Shown here: piece by piece, positions 7,437-9,588 of the stretch
Layout: each line of letters starts with the position of its first letter
Position numbering within the stretch: the stretch's first letter is position 1
Source of the DNA: Ghiorsea sp.
GTDB taxonomy: Bacteria; Pseudomonadota; Zetaproteobacteria; Mariprofundales; Mariprofundaceae
DNA length: 9,588 nt
Assembly (NCBI GenBank): GCA_027053695.1
Contig: JALUHL010000134.1
Coordinates: 360 to 9,947, forward strand
Reading direction: 5' to 3'
The notes under the pieces: model-generated
What the model saw: only the letters and a program-made list of their open reading frames with translations
What the model was told of the DNA's origin: nothing
The model's database searches: none
Position numbers and translations under genes: made by a program

Positions 7437-8642
7437 ATGACTATTCAATTATCGAACCGCCTTTCCAAAGTAAAACCATCTGCCACACTTGCCATCACCG
7501 CTAAAGCCGCAGAATTGCGCGCAGCAGGCAAGAATATCATTTCATTATCGGTGGGTGAGCCTGATTTTGAAACACCCAAAGCCGCACGTGATGCAGGTAT
7601 CAAAGCTATTGAAGATGGGTTTACCCGCTACACCGCCGTGCCTGGTATCCCCGAGCTACGCAAAGAAATCGCAGCCAAATTTAAGCGCGACAATGATTTG
7701 GATTATGCGCCTGAAAATATCTTGGTGAGCACTGGTGGTAAGCAGTGCATCTATAATCTGCTGATGGCAATCATCAATCCCGGTGATGAAGCGATTATCC
7801 CTGCGCCGTATTGGGTGAGTTATCCTGATATGGTGTTGTTGGCAGAGGGTCAGCCTGTGATTGTGCCTTGCCTTGCCGATGCCGATTTCAAATTGACTGC
7901 GGCGCAATTAGAAGCTGCGATTACACCGAAAACCAAGCTGCTTTTTATCAATTCACCATCCAACCCTACAGGCATGGCATATTCCGCGGATGACATCAAA
8001 GCTTTGGGGGAAGTGGTGCGCAAGCATCCCAACATCGTGGTGGCAACCGATGATATGTATGAAAAAATCATGTTTGATGGCAAGCAGTTTGCCACATTCG
8101 CCCAAGTGAATCCTGATTTGATGGATCGTACAGTGACGCTCAACGGCGTTTCCAAAGCTTATTGCATGACAGGCTGGCGCATTGGCTTTTGCGCTGCTCC
8201 TGTGGATTTAATCAAAGCCATGAGCAAGATTCAAGGGCAGTCCACGTCCAACCCTTCATCTATTTCGCAAAAAGCAGCTTTAGCAGCACTTCAAGGGCCA
8301 ACGAATGAGTTGGATGAAATGGTGCGCACCTATGAAACCCGCCGCACATGGCTTGTATCAGCCTTAAACGCGATTGATGGCATGGATTGCATCACGCCTG
8401 ATGGCGCGTTTTATGTGTTCCCCACCATCACCGATTGGCTGGGCAAAACCACGCCCCAAGGTATCACGCTCACGGATGATGTGGTGGTATGTGAATGGTT
8501 GCTTGAAGCCGCAGGTGTCGCCCTTGTGCCCGGCACAGCCTTTGGCTCACCGGGGCAAATCCGCTTTTCCTATGCAGTTTCGCAAGACACATTAGAAGAT
8601 GCGGTGAATCGTGTGGCTAAAGCTGCTGTAAACTTAAAATGA
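7437..8642 (+). CDS. aspC: Class I pyridoxal-phosphate aspartate aminotransferase (Ib type)
   Basis: 401-residue fold-type I aminotransferase, likely converting aspartate and 2-oxoglutarate to oxaloacetate and glutamate in the cytoplasm. Some Ib enzymes also use prephenate. The N-terminal LSNRLSKVKPSATLAITAKA and VGEPDFETP (39-47) are typical of the subgroup. The cofactor Lys240 lies in NGVSKAYCMTGWRIG. Other family features are NPTG (176-179), ATDDMYEKI (203-211, Asp for the pyridine nitrogen and Tyr208 nearby), Arg248, and carboxylate-binding Arg376 in GQIRFSYA. Length is normal. The start at 7437 fits the family N-terminus, but no Shine-Dalgarno is visible in the 20 bases before it. No gene is tightly coupled to it. 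The family is certain; the exact amino-acid preference and the symbol are inferred. Confidence 0.9.
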   Translation: MTIQLSNRLSKVKPSATLAITAKAAELRAAGKNIISLSVGEPDFETPKAARDAGIKAIEDGFTRYTAVPGIPELRKEIAAKFKRDNDLDYAPENILVSTGGKQCIYNLLMAIINPGDEAIIPAPYWVSYPDMVLLAEGQPVIVPCLADADFKLTAAQLEAAITPKTKLLFINSPSNPTGMAYSADDIKALGEVVRKHPNIVVATDDMYEKIMFDGKQFATFAQVNPDLMDRTVTLNGVSKAYCMTGWRIGFCAAPVDLIKAMSKIQGQSTSNPSSISQKAALAALQGPTNELDEMVRTYETRRTWLVSALNAIDGMDCITPDGAFYVFPTITDWLGKTTPQGITLTDDVVVCEWLLEAAGVALVPGTAFGSPGQIRFSYAVSQDTLEDAVNRVAKAAVNLK

Positions 8643-8680
8643 CCCCTCTTTCTGTTGTTAATATGCAATATGGAGGAATA

Positions 8681-8707
8681 ATGTTCCAGCTATGTACTCC
8701 AATATGA
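8681..8707 (+). other. Possible 8-codon leader ORF with strong ribosome site
   Basis: ATG at 8681 opens a frame of eight codons (MFQLCTPI) ending in TGA at 8705. TGGAGGAATA immediately precedes it, the best Shine-Dalgarno in this part of the window. CTCCA (8698-8702) inside the frame is complementary to TGGAG (8671-8675) and could fold back on the ribosome site. It lies between the aminotransferase stop and the AhpD-like gene. It could be a leader peptide, the remnant of a lost gene start, or chance. Confidence 0.25.
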
Positions 8708-8733
8708 GGACTTTCATTCCTGCGAATGGGATT

Positions 8734-8740
8734 GTTAGAG
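8734..8740 (+). other. Possible left edge of a gene cassette (GTTAGAG)
   Basis: GTTAGAG resembles the integron core site GTTRRRY except at the last base. It lies 23 bp before the AhpD-like ATG; the corresponding core of the attC site further right lies 20 bp before its gene. No left-hand partner box (an RYYYAAC-like sequence) is seen in 8643-8733, so this is not a full attC. It might be a secondary integration site or an attI remnant. Confidence 0.3.
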
Positions 8741-9104
8741 TGAAGGGAAATAGGTCATGTTGAATAAAAGACAAAAGGAACTATACGATTCATTTTATGA
8801 ATCTACTCACCAAAATGAATTTCTTGATTCTAAAACAGAAGTTCTGATTGGCTTGTCTGCTGCAATGGCAATGAATTGCAATTCTTGTGTGCGCTATTAT
8901 CTCATTAAAGCCAAAGAGGTTGGCGTATCAAAAGGCGAGTTATCCGAAGTTCTCGCAAAAGTTATGGCAGTGGCAGCAGGTCAAAAGCGGCTTCAGCCCC
9001 AAGAAGTATTGAAAAAATACCAAATTGATTTGGAAAGTTATGAGTAATCACTCTAACCAAAGCATCGAGAGGGACTTCGCTTCGCTCGCCCCTCATGCAA
9101 AGCG
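8735..9104 (+). mobile_element. Putative integron gene cassette carrying the AhpD-like gene
   Basis: If recombination points are the G/TT bonds at 8734/8735 and 9104/9105, the unit is 370 bp: a short leader, one small gene in the attC orientation and the terminal attC. This is the usual cassette plan. The right boundary is well supported by the attC structure; the left one is tentative. No integrase gene occurs in the window. Confidence 0.45.
8757..9047 (+). CDS. Small AhpD-like / carboxymuconolactone decarboxylase family protein
   Basis: 96-residue, mostly helical protein of the CMD/AhpD superfamily. The core runs from about residue 25 to 75, with KTEVLIGLSAAMAMNCNSCVRYYL-type family sequence in which the redox CxxC pair is C41/C44. 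AhpD-type proteins usually have CxxCxxxH; here the His position is Tyr48, so the proton-relay residue is changed. The upstream acid is probably Glu28. Peroxidase or thiol-disulfide activity is therefore possible but unproven. AAGGGA (8743-8748) sits 8 nt before the ATG. The gene looks more A+T-rich than the aminotransferase gene before it. Its stop is 3 bp before the attC-like site, as in integron cassettes. The family call is good; the physiological role is unknown. Confidence 0.8.
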   Translation: MLNKRQKELYDSFYESTHQNEFLDSKTEVLIGLSAAMAMNCNSCVRYYLIKAKEVGVSKGELSEVLAKVMAVAAGQKRLQPQEVLKKYQIDLESYE

Positions 9105-9110
9105 TTATGT
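9051..9110 (+). mobile_element. attC-like integron recombination site (60 bp)
   Basis: The parts lie in attC order. R''-like CTCTAAC (9051-9057) is followed by spacer CAAA. L''-like GCAT (9062-9065) is followed by CGA on one strand only, then GAGGG (9069-9073). After a 16-base loop come CCCTC (9090-9094), ATGC (9095-9098), spacer AAAGC and R' GTTATGT (9104-9110). TAAC pairs with GTTA, GCAT with ATGC and GAGGG with CCCTC, leaving unpaired central spacers and a one-sided bulge of three bases, as in folded attC sites. Size and outer boxes resemble the aadA1 cassette site as I recall it (GTCTAAC ... CAAGCGTTAGAT). R'' starts at C where R is consensus, and R' has T at one R position. Confidence 0.75.
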
Positions 9111-9123
9111 GTAAAGGGTTCTC

Positions 9124-9552
9124 ATGAAGATAGCTGGCATAGATCACATTGTGCTCACGGTTCAGGACATCGAAGCAACGGTTTGTTTTTACGAATCAGT
9201 GCTGGGAATGAGCAAGGAAGTTTTTGGTAAAGGAAGGGTTGCCCTGAAGTTTGGGGGGCAAAAAATCAATCTTCATCAATATGGCAATGAGTTCGAGCCA
9301 AAAGCCCAAGCGCCAAAGCCTGGTTCAGAAGATTTGTGCTTTGTCACTGAAACAAGGCTGCCAGAGGCAATGGAACACGTTCAAAAACAAGGCGTGGCAA
9401 TTATCGAAGGTCCTGTGGCAAGAACAGGGGCAAATGGTCCAATGATGTCTTTTTACTTCAGGGATCCCGATGGAAACCTTATTGAAATTGCCAATTACGA
9501 AAAGGGGCTGACACCTGACTTTAAAAAAGTTAAGGTGATCAGATGTACATAA
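9124..9552 (+). CDS. VOC/glyoxalase-family protein (STM3117/GLOD5-like)
   Basis: 142-residue metal-dependent protein of the vicinal oxygen chelate superfamily, built of two beta-alpha-beta-beta-beta modules (about 3-55 and 68-126). Likely metal ligands are His8 (IDHIVLTVQD), His51 (KINLHQYG) and Glu121 (DPDGNLIEIA). The stretches INLHQYGNEFEPKAQ, DLCFVTET and FYFRDPDGNLIEI closely recall the STM3117-like/GLOD5 group, annotated as lactoylglutathione lyase-like or 'virulence' proteins; the substrate is not established. AAAGGG (9113-9118) lies 5 nt before the ATG. The gene starts 13 bp after the attC-like site and runs in the same direction, so it is probably the gene of the next cassette. Its own attC is not visible before the window ends. 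Confidence 0.88.
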   Translation: MKIAGIDHIVLTVQDIEATVCFYESVLGMSKEVFGKGRVALKFGGQKINLHQYGNEFEPKAQAPKPGSEDLCFVTETRLPEAMEHVQKQGVAIIEGPVARTGANGPMMSFYFRDPDGNLIEIANYEKGLTPDFKKVKVIRCT

Positions 9553-9588
9553 AGCATTGTAAAATAAGCAGAAATAAGCAGTTGGAAC
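9553..9588. other. Non-coding tail after the VOC gene
   Basis: 36 bp, A+T-rich, with AATAAGCAG repeated as AAATAAGCAGAAATAAGCAG (9562-9581). No attC box is recognised. If the VOC gene is a cassette, its recombination site must lie beyond the right edge. Confidence 0.5.

Noticed and set aside
8711..8726. CATTC-CTGC-GAATG hairpin before GTTAGAG, considered as a complete attC
   Set aside because: It has a 5 bp stem and no AAC-type outer box upstream, far below the size and structure of an attC site.
9553..9588. Search for the attC of the VOC cassette
   Set aside because: No TAAC/GTTA pair or stem is present in the 36 bp left; any site would be outside the window.
1..9588. CRISPR array, tRNA, rRNA, transposase or integrase gene
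   Set aside because: No regularly spaced repeats, tRNA-like or rRNA-like sequence, or recombinase/transposase motif was seen on either strand.

Overview
The window looks like a proteobacterial chromosome segment of moderate G+C (mid-40s percent by eye, not counted). The dusB-ntrB-ntrC order matches the classical nifR3-ntrB-ntrC operon of Proteobacteria, and the EngB, DusB and TqsA-like proteins are of proteobacterial type. I cannot fix the class; a marine or aquatic lineage such as Zetaproteobacteria is only a guess.

Layout. Positions 1-3442 (or 3481) hold a compact leftward operon. In transcription order it encodes EngB (ribosome-assembly GTPase), a membrane fatty acid hydroxylase/sterol desaturase family protein, a 70-residue BFD-like ferredoxin, a TqsA-like AI-2E family transporter and lipoyl synthase LipA, which runs off the left edge. 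Three of the four junctions are 4-8 bp stop/start overlaps; the fourth is a 15 bp gap. A divergent promoter region (about 3443-3605) separates it from a rightward operon of dusB (3606-4646), an NtrB-type sensor kinase (4636-5655, TTG start inside dusB) and an NtrC-type sigma-54 activator (5665-7125).

A 311 bp gene-free stretch follows (7126-7436). It contains two 30 bp arms in inverted orientation, identical at 28 of 30 positions, enclosing 171 bp. Next come a class I (Ib-type) aspartate aminotransferase (7437-8642) and a 114 bp spacer. The right end looks like integron gene-cassette DNA: a small AhpD/CMD-family protein (8757-9047), a 60 bp attC-like recombination site (about 9051-9110), and a VOC/glyoxalase-family gene (9124-9552) that starts 13 bp after the site. 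No integrase gene is visible.

How the genes fit together. The leftward operon joins ribosome assembly, membrane-lipid modification and lipoate synthesis. Its ferredoxin-like protein could serve an iron-sulfur enzyme such as LipA or the di-iron hydroxylase, but that is inference. The rightward operon carries nitrogen-type two-component control behind a tRNA dihydrouridine synthase. The NtrB protein has an unusual G1 box (SNGAE where DxGxG is expected), so its kinase activity is in question. I did not find a clearly new defence or other undescribed system. The most notable signals are the attC/cassette boundary beside a housekeeping gene, the degenerate NtrB ATP-binding box, and the ferredoxin-LipA operon.
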